Below are positions 21,910 to 36,900 of a stretch of DNA of 64,000 nucleotides, piece after piece. The notes below the pieces were generated by a model, which was given only the letters and a program-made list of their open reading frames with translations, did not search any database and had not been told where the DNA came from. A program made the position numbers and the translations under genes. The stretch's first letter is position 1. The number at the start of each line of letters is the position of its first letter. The DNA lies in NCBI GenBank assembly GCA_032209605.1, contig JASFXZ010000016.1:6200001-6264000 (forward strand). Reading direction: 5' to 3'. The DNA comes from Mactromeris polynyma. Its lineage: Eukaryota > Mollusca > Bivalvia > Venerida > Mactridae.

Positions 21910-24900
21910 GGGTCAATTGCAACAGGAATTATACAGTTACAACCAAAAACAGAACGTTAAATCGGCTCACTCACAGTCTAGTTCTAAGTAATTTATTGCT
22001 CAGGTACACTGGTCTTGTGAATTGGTATTTATCATTTCACGCTGAGAGATGGCTTGCGTTCTCCAACATGACAAGAGAAACCTAAAGTCCATGCTGTACA
22101 ATGGAATATGTGTATTTGTTACACGGGTAAAAGGAATTTTATTGCTATGGCTTTAATTTACACGCTTGAATAATCCCTTCATCGAGCTTCTTGTTTCGGA
22201 CGCATGCAGGAACCATGTTTCATTTATATTGCAAAAACTACAGGTATCATTCTAAGCTTGAATGTCCTTTCCTCTGTTTATATGTACTGTATGTAATTCT
22301 AACGTAAGTATATACCAAACGGGCTTGCGTTTGTGGAATTATGGTCATGTTTTTATGATATGCTCATCATCATTATCAATTGCCCTGCACTGACTGTGTT
22401 AATTGTAAATACATGTTAATGTCTTTGTGTTTCTCAAACATGACTGTATTTTGTTATTTCACTAAAATGTGATAGTTCACTTAAATGTGAAATTCCTATA
22501 TTGCGTATACACAACACATGTTGTCAACAAATACCAAGTTGAAAGTTAACCAATACTGGCGCGTCAAGTATAGGTTATTATTCATATATTGGAATTATAG
22601 AAAATTAAGTGCAAGTAAGCGTCAGCGACAGCAGCACCTAATTTGTTTATAATTCTAATATGTTAGTTATAACCGGCTTATAGTTTACAGTCGTATTGAT
22701 CACTTAACAGATTTACTGAATGAAAACACTTAATAGATATTGTGCGAAATGTCATAATAAATGGATTAGTTGACCAAAATTTTGAAATATTCTGGATGCT
22801 TATTAGATGTAACACACAGTGAACTATAAGTAAATGAACGTGTACAAACGCAGTTGGAAATGCACACATTAAGTGAACAACTCCATGTTGGTTGTTTGAA
22901 CAAAACACTATCACCAAATGCAGTAACTACATTTAGGATGGTTAAATCAATACGGTATAATACACCCCCTCCGCCCCAAGCTTGGTGTAAATATATTATC
23001 CTGGTTAATGCATTTCGACAGGCTTTTCTGAAAATTCAGTTCTTCCTTTCAATGGCCAAAATTTGTTTTGTTCTTGTATCTGATATGAAATTTGATTCCT
23101 GATAATTTATTCATAATGCCAAAATCTAGAAATTCCATGTCTGTTTACAAGGGAGATAATAAACGGTTTACGTCAATACAACGTTTTCGAATTTCGCTAT
23201 GAATTTAAATAACACTGTTTGCTTTTGGCGGAAATATATCGTAAATATACCGTTACTTACGTATTCTTGTTTTTACATCGAATTGCAACAGAAATTATAC
23301 AGTTCGCTAATCCGATAAATTGTTCATTGTAAATACAGTCACTATGATGCATGTCATTAAGTCTGTAGGATTGAAATCGTTGATTATTTGGTAGTATTAA
23401 ATGCGTTATTTATAAAGATATTGTCTTGGAATGTATAACAACAATGACTGAACAGTCATACTTGCTTTTTTCGGATAAATTTGAGATTTAATTTTTTAGT
23501 ATCCCGTCATTGCATTTGTTGTTTAAAACGTTACTTTTTACATATATGTCAAGTGTTTCAGAGTTGCGTTACTCTCATATTGTGTAATGTCGATTACATT
23601 GTTTACATCACTGCATTCTGAGAGACGCGATATTGTCTGCAGGATACTGAATGAAATAAAAGCAACAACAATGGACGGATTACATTTAAATGACCACGTG
23701 ACGCAGACGAGTCTTTTTTAAAGCTTTGGCTTGAATATGATCTATCGGCAAAAAGAATAACTTTCTGGGTATTGAACCGATATATATTGCTACCTGATGA
23801 ACGTCTGTGGTGCGGAGTATATATTTACAAACAACTAAAAAAGAAAAGAATACCTCGGGTGAGAGTCGAACTGGTGCTTAACTTTTCAATAATACATCTA
23901 AATACAGAACGTTTAACCGACTGAGTTATAGAGGCACACACAGTCTAGTTCTATGTAATTTATTGCTCAGGTACACTGGGCTTGTGAATTGGTATTTACC
24001 ATTTCACGCTGAGAGATGGCTTGCGTTCTCCAACATGACAAGAGAAACCTAAAGTCCATGCTGTATAATGGAATATGTGTATTTGTTACACGGATAAAAG
24101 GAATTTTATTGCTATGGCTTTTAATTTACACGCTTGAATATTCCCATATCGACCGTCTTGTTTCGGACGCATGCAGGAACTGGAGTGTTCAATGTGTAGC
24201 TAGCTTCTACGTGACAGTATAAATATGTAAGAAAGCTGTTTCTCCACATTGCATTCGTCCCAGTGTTTATTTCTATGCAAATACATATTGTAGATTTTTG
24301 CGACAAACCGTTGTCGCGAGGATGTCAACGATGTTACTTCACATAAAAATATCAGCCAGCATCAAGTAATGATCACAGTTCGGTCTATTCATCTTCATTT
24401 CACGGTAAAATCGGGTATAGTGTTGCTAACCGTGGTTTGCTGAGATTCATATCGACAACATATCGAGCTAACCTACAGTTGGAATCAGTCTTGTTATTCT
24501 ATTCCAGCTCCGAATACAGTATTCATTAAACGAACGGAAGACAACGTGCACACCTGCAAAAATACGTTGCTGCGATCAAAGGTAAAGTACCAGGGTGCAA
24601 AGCTGGTTATATATGCATGCATGTAGTAAGTTCTTCTTCAAATCTGATTTTATTAGATTTTCTGTTCATAGGAATATTATTACGCGGTAATTGTTTTTCT
24701 TAGGTTATGTCAGTTTCTTGGGACCTCGCAGTCTTTAACAGGTTGTACCTGAATTGGTATGTTCTGCAGGATATACACGCACACGTACCATGTTTCATTT
24801 ATATTGCAAAAACTACAGGTATCATTCTAAGCTTGAATGTCCTTTCCTCTGTTTATATGTACTGTCTGTAATTCTAACGTAAGTATATACCAAACGGGCT

Positions 24901-27900
24901 TGCGTTTGTGGAATTATGGTCATGTTTTTATGATATGCTCATCATCATTATCAATTGCCCTGCACTGACTGTGTTAATTGTAAATACATGTTAATGTCTT
25001 TGTGTTTCTCAAACATGACTGTATTTTGTTATTTCACTAAAATGTGATAGTTCACTTAAATGTGAAATTCCTATATTGCGTATACACAGCACATGTTGTC
25101 AACAAATACCAAGTTGAAAGTTAACCAATACTGGCGCGTCAAGTATAGGTTATTATTCATATATTGGAATTATAGAAAATTAAGTGCAAGTAAGCGTCAG
25201 CGATAGCAGCACCTAATTTGTTTATAATTCTAATATGTTAGTTATAACCGGCTTATAGTTTACAGTCGTATTGATCACTTAACAGATTTACTGAATGAAA
25301 ACACTTAATAGATATTGTGCGAAATGTCATAATAAATGGATTAGTTGACCAAAATTTTGAAAAATTCTGGATGCTTATTAGATGTAACACACAGTGAACT
25401 ATAAGTAAATGAACGTGTACAAACGCAGTTGGAAATGCACACATTAAGTGAACAACTCCATGTTGGTTGTTTGAACAAAACACTATCACCAAATGCAGTA
25501 ACTACATTTAGGATGGTTAAATCAATACGGTATAATACACCCCCTACGCCCCAAGCTTGGTGTAAATATATTATCCTGGTTAATGCATTTCGACAGGCTT
25601 TTCTGAAAATTCAGTTCTTCCTATCAATGGCCAAAATTTGTTTTGTTCTTGTATCTGATATGAAATTTGATTCCTGATAATTTATTCATAATGCCAAAAT
25701 CTAGAAATTCCATGTCTGTTTACAAGGGAGATAATAAACGGTTTACGTCAATACAACGTTTTCGAATTTCGCTATGAATTTAAATAACACTGTTTGCTTT
25801 TGGCGGAAATATATATCGTAAATATACCGTTACTTACGTATTCTTGTTTTTACATCGAATTGCAACAGAAATTATACAGTTCGCTAATCCGATAAATTGT
25901 TCATTGTAAATACATTCACTATGATGCATGTCATTAAGTCTGTAGGATTGAAATCGTTGATTATTTGGTAGTATTAAATGCGTTATTTATAAAGATATTG
26001 TCTTGGAATGTATAACAACAATGACTGAACAGTCATACTTGCTTTTTTCGGATAAATTTGAGATTTAATTTTTTAGTATCCCGTCATTGCATTTGTTGTT
26101 TAAAACGTTACTTTTTACATATATGTCAAGTGTTTCAGAGTTGCGTTACTCTCATATTGTGTAATGTCGATTACATTGTTTACATCACTGCATTCTGAGA
26201 GACGCGATATTGTCTGCAGGATACTGAATGAAATAAAAGCAAGAACAATGGACGGATTACATTAAAATGACCACGTGACGCAGATGAGTCTTTTTTAAAG
26301 CTTTGGCTTGAATATGATCTATTGGCAAAAAGAATAACTTTCTTGGTATTGAACCGGTATATATTGCTACCTGATGAACGTCTGTGGTGCGGAGTATATA
26401 TTTACAAACAACTAAAAAAGAAAAGAATACCTCGGGTGAGAGTCGAACTGGTGCTTAACTTTTCAATAATACATCTAAATACAGAACGTTTAACCGACTG
26501 AGTTATAGAGGCACACACAGTCTAGTTCTATGTAATTTATTGCTCAGGTACACTGGGCTTGTGAATTGGTATTTACCATTTCACGCTGAGAGATGGCTTG
26601 CGTTCTCCAACATGACAAGAGAAACCTAAAGTCCATGCTGTATAATGGAATATGTGTATTTGTTACACGGATAAAAGGAATTTTATTGCTATGGCTTTTA
26701 ATTTACACGCTTGAATATTCCCATCATCGACCGTCTTGTTTCGGACGCATGCAGGAACTGGAGTGTTCAATGTGTAGCTAGCTTCTACGTGACAGTATAA
26801 ATATGTAAGAAAGCTGATTCTCCACATTGCATTCGTCCCAGTGTTTATTTCTATGCAAATACATATTGTATATATTTGCGACAAACCGTTGTCGCGAGGA
26901 TGTCAACGATGTTACTTCACATAAAAATATCAGCCAGCATCAAATAATGATCACAGTTCGGTCTATTCATCTTCATTTCACGGTAAAATCGGGTATAGTG
27001 TTGCTAACCGTGGTTTGCTGAGATTCATATCGCCAACATATCGAGCTAACCTACAGTTGGAATCAGTCTTGTTATTCTATTCCAGCTCCGAATACAGTAT
27101 TCATTAAACGAACGGAAGACAACGTGCACACCGGCAAAAATACGTTGCTGCGATCAAAGGTAAAGTACCAGGGTGCAAAGCTGGTTATATATGCATGCAT
27201 TTAGTAAGTTCTTCTTCAAATCTGATTTTATTAGATTTTCTGTTCATAGGAATATTATTACGCGGTAATTGTTTTTCTTAGGTTATGTCAGTTTCTTGGG
27301 ACCTCGCAGTCTTTTACAGGTTGTACCTGAATTGGTATGTTCTGCAGGATATACACGCACACGTACCATGTTTCATTTATATTGCAAAAACTACAGGTAT
27401 CATTCTAAGCTTGAATGTCCTTCCCTCTGTTTATATGTACTGTCTGTAATTCTAACGTAAGTATATACCAAACGGGCTTGCGTTTGTGGAATTATGGTCA
27501 TGTTTTTATGATATGCTCATCATCATTATCAATTGCCCTGCACTGACTGTGTTAATTGTAAATACATGTTAATGTCTTTGTGTTTCTCAAACATGACTGT
27601 ATTTTGTTATTTCACTAAAATGTGATAGTTCACTTAAATGTGAAATTCCTATATTGCGTATACACAACACATGTTGTCAACAAATACCAAGTTGAAAGTT
27701 AACCAATACTGGCGCGTCAAGTATAGGTTATTATTCATATATTGGAATTATAAGAAAATTAAGTGCAAGTAAGCGTCAGCGACAGCAGCACTTAATTTGT
27801 TTATAATTCTAATATGTTAGTTATAACCGGCTTATAGTTTACAGTCGTATTGATCACTTAACAGATTTACTGAATGAAAACACTTAATAGATATTGTGCG

Positions 27901-30900
27901 AAATGTCATAATAAATGGATTAGTTGACCAAAATTTTGAAAAATTCTGGATGCTTATTAGATGTAACACACAGTGAACTATAAGTAAATGAACGTGTACA
28001 AACGCAGTTGGAAATGCACACATTAAGTGAACAACTCCATGTTGGTTGTTTGAACAAAACACTATCACCAAATGCTGTAACTACATTTAGGATGGTTAAA
28101 TCAATACGGTATAATACACCCCCTACGCCCCAAGCTTGGTGTAAATATATTATCCTGGTTAATGCATTTCGACAGGCTTTTCTGAAAATTCAGTTCTTCC
28201 TTTCAATGGCCAAAATTTTTTTTGTTCTTGTATCTGATATGAAATTTGATTCCTGATAATTTATTCATAATGCCAAAATCTAGAAATTCCATGTCTGTTT
28301 ACAAGGGAGATAATAAACGGTTTACGTCAATACAACGTTTTCGAATTTCGCTATGAATTTAAATAACACTGTTTGCTTTTGGCGGAAATATATATCGTAA
28401 ATATACCGTTACTTACGTATTCTTGTTTTTACATCGAATTGCAACAGGAATTATACAGTTCGCTAATCCGATAAATTGTTCATTGTAAATACAGTCACTA
28501 TGATGCATGTCATTAAGTCTGTAGGATTGAAATCGTTGATTATTTGGTAGTATTAAATGCGTTATTTATAAAGATATTGTCTTGGAATGTATAACAACAA
28601 TGACTGAACAGTCATACTTGCTTTTTTCGGATAAATTTGAGATTTAATTTTTTAGTATCCCGTCATTGCATTTGTTGTTTAAAACGTTACTTTTTACATA
28701 TATGTCAAGTGTTTCTGAGTTGCGTTACTCTCATATTGTGTAATGCCGATTATATTGTTTACATCACTGCATTCTGAGAGACGCGATATTGTCTGCAGGA
28801 TACTGAATGAAATAAAAGCAAGAACAATGGACGGATTACATTAAAATGACCACGTGACACAGATGAGTCTTTTTTAAAGCTTTGGCTTGAATATGATCTA
28901 TTGGCAAAAAGAATAACTTTCTTGGTATTGAACCGGTATATATTGCTACCCGATGAACGTCTGTGGTGCGGAGTATATATTTACAAACAACTATAAAAGA
29001 AAGGAATACCTCGGGTGAGAGTCGAACTGGTGCATAACTTTTCAATAATACTTCTAAATACAGAACGTTTAACCGACTGAGTTATAGAGGCACATACAGT
29101 CTAGTTCTATGTAATTTATTGCTCAGGTACACTGGGCTTGTGAATTGGTATTTACAATTTCACGCTGAGAGATGGCTTGCGTTCTCCAACATGACAAGAG
29201 AAACCTAAAGTCCATGCTGTACAATGGAATATGTGTATTTGTTACACGGATAAAAGGAATTTTATTGCTATGGCTTTTAATTTACACGCTTGAATATTCC
29301 CATCATCGAGCTTCTTGTTTCGGACGCATGCAGGAACTGGAGTGTTCAATGTGTAGCTAGCTTCTACGTGACAGTATAAATATGTAAGAAAGCTGATTCT
29401 CCACATTGCATTCGTCCCAGTGTTTATTTCTATGCAAATACATATTGTAGATATTTGCGACAAATCGTTGTCGCGAGGATGTCAACGATGTTACTTCACA
29501 TAAAAATATCAACCAGCATCAAATAATGATCACAGTTCGGTCTATTCATCTTCATTTCACGGTAAAATCGGGTATAGTGTTGCTAACCGTGGTTTGCTGA
29601 GATTCATATCGCCAACATATCGAGCTAACCTACAGTTGGAATCAGTCTTGTTATTCTATTCCAGCTCCGAATACAGTATTCATTAAACGAACGGAAGACA
29701 ACGTGCACACCTGCAAAAATACGTTGCTGCGATCAAAGGTAAAGTACCAGGGTGCAAAGCTGGTTATATATGCATGCATTTAGTAAGTTCTTCTTCAAAT
29801 CTGATTTTATTAGATTTTCTGTGCATAGGAATATTATTACGCGGTAACTGTTTTTCTTAGTTTATGTCAGTTTCTTGAGACCTCGCAGTCTTTTACAGGT
29901 TGTACCTGAATTGGTATGTTCTGCAGGATATACACGCACACGTACCATGTTTCATTTATATTGCAAAAACTACAGGTATCATTCTAAGCTTGAATGTCCG
30001 TCCCTCTGTTTATATGTACTGTCTGTAATTCTAACGTAAGTATATACCAAACGGGCTTGCGTTTGTGGAATTATGGTCCTGTTTTTATGATATGCTCATC
30101 ATCATTATCAATTGCCCTGCACTGACTGTGTTAATTGTAAATACATGTTAATGTCTTTGTGTTTCTCAAACATGACTGTATTTTGTTATTTCACTAAAAT
30201 GTGATAGTTCACTTAAATGTGAAATTCCTATATTGCGTATACACAACACATGTTGTCAACAAATACCAAGTTGAAAGTTAACCAATACTGGCGCGTCAAT
30301 TATAGGTTATTGATCATATATTGGAATTATAGAAAATTAAGTGCAAGTAAGCGTCAGCGACAGCAGCACCTAATTTGTTTATAATTCTAATATGTTAGTT
30401 ATAACCGGCTTATAGTTTACAGTCGTATTGATCACTTAACAGATTTACTGAATGAAAACACTTAATAGATATTGTGCGAAATGTCATAATAAATGGATTA
30501 GTTGACCAAAATTTTGAAAAATTCTGGATGCTTATTAGATGTAACACACAGTGAACTATAAGTAAATGAACGTGTACAAACGCAGTTGGAAATGCACACA
30601 TTAAGTGAAAAACTCCATGTTGGTTGTTTGAACAAAACACTATCACCAAATGCAGTAACTACATTTAGGATGGTTAAATCAATACGGTATAATACACCCC
30701 CTACGCCCCAAGCTTGGTGTAAATATATTATCCTGGTTAATGCATTTCGACAGGCTTTTCTGAAAATTCAGTTTTTCCTTTCAATGGCCAAAATTTGTTT
30801 TGTTCTTGTATCTGATATGAAATTTGATTCCTGATAATTTATTCATAATGCCAAAATCTAGAAATTCCATGTCTGTTTACAAGGGAGATAATAAACGGTT

Positions 30901-33900
30901 TACGTCAATACAACGTTTTCGAATTTCGCTATGAATTTAAATAACACTGTTTGCTTTTGGCGGAAATATATATCGTAAATATACCGTTACTTACGTATTC
31001 TTGTTTTTACATCGAATTGCAACAGAAATTATACAGTTCGCTAATCCGATAAATTGTTCATTGTAAATACATTCACTATGATGCATGTCATTAAGTCTGT
31101 AGGATTGAAATCGTTGATTATTTGGTAGTATTAAATGCGTTATTTATAAAGATATTGTCTTGGAATGTATAACAACAATGACTGTACAGTCATACTTGCT
31201 TTTTTCGGATAAATTTGAGATTTAATTTTTTAGTATCCCGTCATTGCATTTGTTGTTTAAAACGTTACTTTTTACATATATGTCAAGTGTTTCAGAGTTG
31301 CGTTACTCTCATATTGTGTAATGTCGATTACATTGTTTACATCACTGCATTCTGAGAGACGCGATATTGTCTGCAGGATACTGAATGAAATAAAAGCAAG
31401 AACAATGGACGGATTACATTAAAATGACCACGTGACGCAGATGAGTCTTTTTTAAAGCTTTGGCTTGAATATAATCTATTGGCAAAAAGAATAACTTTCT
31501 GGGTATTGAACCGGTATATATTGCTACCTGATGAACGTCTGTGGTGCGGAGTATATATTTACAAACAACTATAAAAGAAAAGAATACCTCGGGTGAGAGT
31601 CGAACTGGTGCATAACTTTTCAATAATACATCTAAATACAGAACGTTTAACCGACTGAGTTATAGAGGCACATACAGACTAGTTCTATGTAATTTATTGC
31701 TCAGGTAATCTGGGCTTGTGAATTGGTATTTACAATTTCACGCTGAGATATGGCTTGCGTTCTCCAACATGACAAGAGAAACCTAAAGTCCATGCTGTAT
31801 AATGGAATATGTGTATTTGTTACACGGATAAAAGGAATTTTATTGCTATGGCTTTTAATTTACACGCTTGAATATTCCCATCATCGACCGTCTTGTTTCG
31901 GACGCATGCAGGAACTGGAGTGTTCAATGTGTAGCTAGCTTCTACGTGACAGTATAAATATGTAAGAAAGCTGATTCTCCACATTGCATTCGTCCCAGTG
32001 TTTATTTCTATGCAAATACATATTGTAGATATTTGCGACAAACCGTTGTCGCGAGGATGTCAACGATGTTACTTCACATAAAAATATCAGCCAGCATCAA
32101 ATAATGACCACAGTTCGGTCTATTCATCTTCATTTCACGGTAAAATCGGGTATAGTGTTGCTAACCGTGGTTTGCTGAGATTCATATCGCCAACATATCG
32201 AGCTAACCTACAGTTGGAATCAGTCTTGTTATTCTATTCCAGCTCCGAATACAGTATTCATTAAACGAACGGAAGACAACGTGCACACCTGCAAAAATAC
32301 GTTGCTGCGATCAAAGGTAAAGTACCAGGGTGCAAAGCTGGTTATATATGCATGCATGTAGTAAGTTCTTCTTCAAATCTGATTTAATTAGATTTTCTGT
32401 TCATAGGAATATTATTACGCGGTAATTGTTTTTCTTAGGTTATGTCAGTTTCTTGGGACCTCGCAGTCTTTTACAGGTTGTACCTGAATTGGTATGTTCT
32501 GCAGGATATACACGCACACGTACCATGTTTCATTTATATTGCAAAAACTACAGGTATCATTCTAAGCTTGAATGTCCTTCCCTCTGTTTATATGTACTGT
32601 CTGTAATTCTAACGTAAGTATATACCAAACGGGCTTGCGTTTGTGGAATTATGGTCATGTTTTTATGATATGCTCATCATCATTATCAATTGCCCTGCAC
32701 TGACTGTGTTAATTGTAAATACATGTTAATGTCTTTGTGTTTCTCAAACATGACTGTATTTTGTTATTTCACTAAAATGTGATAGTTCACTTAAATGTGA
32801 AATTCCTATATTGCGTATACACAACACATGTTGTCAACAAATACCAAGTTGAAAGTTAACCAATACTGGCGCGTCAAGTATAGGTTATTATTCATATATT
32901 GGAATTATAAGAAAATTAAGTGCAAGTAAGCGTCAGCGACAGCAGCACTTAATTTGTTTATAATTCTAATATGTTAGTTATAACCGGCTTATAGTTTACA
33001 GTCGTATTGATCACTTAACAGATTTACTGAATGAAAACACTTAATAGATATTGTGCGAAATGTCATAATAAATGGATTAGTTGACCAAAATTTAGAAAAA
33101 TTCTGGATGCTTATTAGATGTAACACACAGTGAACTATAAGTAAATGAACGTGTACAAACGCAGTTGGAAATGCACACATTAAGTGAACAACTCCATGTT
33201 GGTTGTTTGAACAAAACACTATCACCAAATGCTGTAACTACATTTAGGATGGTTAAATCAATACGGTATAATACACCCCCTACGCCCCAAGCTTGGTGTA
33301 AATATATTATCCTGGTTAATGCATTTCGACAGGCTTTTCTGAAAATTCAGTTCTTCCTTTCAATGGCCAAAATTTGTTTTGTTCTTGTATCTGATATGAA
33401 ATTTGATTCCTGATAATTTATTCATAATGCCAAAATCTAGAAATTCCATGTCTGTTTACAAGGGAGATAATAAACGGTTTACGTCAATACAACGTTTTCG
33501 AATTTCGCTATGAATTTAAATAACACTGTTTGCTTTTGGCGGAAATATATATCGTAAATATACCGTTACTTACATATTCTTGTTTTTACATCGAATTGCA
33601 ACAGAAATTATACAGTTCGCTAATCCGATAAATTGTTCATTGTAAATACAGTCACTATGATGCATGTCATTAAGTCTGTAGGATTGAAATCGTTGATTAT
33701 TTGGTAGTATTAAATGCGTTATTTATAAAGATATTGTCTTGGAATGTATAACAACAATGACTGAACAGTCATACTTGCTTTTTCGGATAAATTTGAGATT
33801 TAATTTTTTAGTATCCCGTCATTGCATTTGTTGTTTAAAACGTTACATTTTACATATATGTCAAGTGTTTCAGAGTTGCGTTACTCTCATATTGTGTAAT

Positions 33901-36900
33901 GTCGATTACATTGTTTACATCACTGCATTCTGAGAGACGCGATAGTGTCTGCAGGATACTGAATGAAATAAAAGCAACAACAATGGACGGATCACATTAA
34001 AATGACCACGTGACGCAGATGAGTCTTTTTTAAAGCTTTGGCTTGAATATGATCTATCGGCAAAAAGAATAACTTTCTTGGTATTGAACCGGTATATATT
34101 GCTACCTGATGAACGTCTGTGGTGCGGAGTATATATTTACAAACAACTAAAAAAGAAAAGAATACCTCGGGTGAGAGTCGAACTGGTGCATAACTTTTCA
34201 ATAATACATCTAAATACAGAACGTTTAACCGACTGAGTTATAGAGGCGCACACAGTCTAGTTCTATGTAATTTATTGCTCAGGTACACTGGGCTTGTGAA
34301 TTGGTATTTACAATCTCACGCTGAGAGAAGGGTTGCGTTCTCCAACATGACAAGAGAAACCTAAAGTCCATGCTGTACAATGGAATATGTGTATTTGTTA
34401 CACGGATAAAAGGAATTTTATTGCTATGGCTTTTAATTTACACGCTTGAATATTCCCATCATCGAGCTTCTTGTTTCGGACGTATGCAGGAACTGGAGTG
34501 TTCAATGTGTAGCTAGCTTCTACGTGACAGTATAAATATGTAAGAAAGCTGATTCTCCACATTGCATTCGTCCCAGTGTTTATTTCTATGCAAATACATA
34601 TTGTAGATATTTGCGACAAACCGTTGTCGCGAGGATGTCAACGATGTTACTTCACATAAAAATATCAACCAGCATCAAATAATGACCACAGTTCGGTCTA
34701 TTCATCTTCATTTCACGGTAAAATCGGGTATAGTGTTGCTAACCGTGGTTTGCTGAGATTCATATCGCCAACATATCGAGCTAACCTACAGTTGGAATCA
34801 GTCTTGTTATTCTATTCCAGCTCCGAATACAGTATTCATTAAACGAACGGAAGACAACGTGCACACCTGCAAAAATACGTTGCTGCGATCAAAGGTAAAG
34901 TACCAGGGTGCAAAGCTGGTTATATATGCATGCATGTAGTAAGTTCTTCTTCAAATCTGATTTTATTAGATTTTCTGTGCATAGGAATATTATTACGCGG
35001 TAATTGTTTTTCTTAGGTTATGTCAGTTTCTTGAGACCTCGCAGTCTTTTGCAGGTTGTACCTGAATTGGTATGTTCTGCAGGATATACACGCACACGTA
35101 CCATGTTTCATTTATATTGCAAAAACTACAGGTATCATTCTAAGCTTGAATGTCCGTCCCTCTGTTTATATGTACTGTATGTAATTCTAACGTAAGTATA
35201 TACCAAACGGGCTTGCGTGTGTGGAATTATGGTCATGTTTTTATGATATGCTCATCATCATTATCAATTGCCCTGCACTGACTGTGTTAATTGTAAATAC
35301 ATGTTAATGTCTTTGTGTTTCTCAAACATGACTGTATTTTGTTATTTCACTAAAATGTGATAGTTCACTTAAATGTGAAATTCCTATATTGCGTATACAC
35401 AACACATGTTGTCAACAAATACCAAGTTGAAAGTTAACCAATACTGGCGCGTCAATTATAGGTTATTGATCATGTATTGGAATTATAAGAAAATTAAGTG
35501 CAAGTAAGCGTCAGCGACAGCAGCACTTAATTTGTTTATAATTCTAATATGTTAGTTATAACCGGCTTATAGTTTACAGTCGTATTGATCACTTAACAGA
35601 TTTACTGAATGAAAACACTTAATAGGTATTGTGCGAAATGTCATAATAAATGGATTAGTTGACCAAAATTTAGAAAAATTCTGGATGCTTATTAGATGTA
35701 AAACACAGTGAACTATAAGTAAATGAACGTGTACAAACGCAGTTGGAAATGCACACATTAAGTGAACAACTCCATGTTGGTTGTTTGAACAAAACACTAT
35801 CACCAAATGCAGTAACTACATTTAGGATGGTTAAATCAATACGGTATAATACACCCCCTACGCCCCAAGCTTGGTGTAAATATATTATCCTGGTTAATGC
35901 ATTTCGACAGGCTTTTCTGAAAATTCAGTTCTTCCTATCAATGGCCAAAATTTGTTTTGTTCTTGTATCTGATATGAAATTTGATTCCTGATAATTTATT
36001 CATAATGCCAAAATCTAGAAATTCCATGTCTGTTTACAAGGGAGATAATAAACGGTTTACGTCAATACAACGTTTTCGAATTTCGCTATGAATTTAAATA
36101 ACACTGTTTGCTTTTGGCGGAAATATATATCGTAAATATACCGTTACTTACGTATTCTTGTTTTTACATCGAATTGCAACAGGAATTATACAGTTCGCTA
36201 ATCCGATAAATTGTTCATTGTAAATACAGTCACTATGATGCATGTCATTAAGTCTGTAGGATTGAAATCGTTGATTATTTGGTAGTATTAAATGCGTTAT
36301 TTATAAAGATATTGTCTTGGAATGTATAACAACAATGACTGAACAGTCATACTTGCTTTTTTCGGATAAATTTGAGATTTAATTTTTTAGTATCCCGTCA
36401 TTGCATTTGTTGTTTAAAACGTTACTTTTTACATATATGTCAAGTGTTTCTGAGTTGCGTTACTCTCATATTGTGTAATGCCGATTATATTGTTTACATC
36501 ACTGCATTCTGAGAGACGCGATATTGTCTGCAGGATACTGAATGAAATAAAAGCAAGAACAATGGACGGATTACATTAAAATGACCACGTGACACAGATG
36601 AGTCTTTTTTAAAGCTTTGGCTTGAATATGATCTATTGGCAAAAAGAATAACTTTCTTGGTATTGAACCGGTATATATTGCTACCCGATGAACGTCTGTG
36701 GTGCGGAGTATATATTTACAAACAACTATAAAAGAAAGGAATACCTCGGGTGAGAGTCGAACTGGTGCATAACTTTTCAATAATACTTCTAAATACAGAA
36801 CGTTTAACCGACTGAGTTATAGAGGCACATACAGTCTAGTTCTATGTAATTTATTGCTCAGGTACACTGGGCTTGTGAATTGGTATTTACAATTTCACGC

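Noticed and set aside
23850..23937. A functional tRNA gene in the macrosatellite
   Set aside because: The anticodon and T stems do not pair, and the variable region is anomalous. Kept only as tRNA-like.
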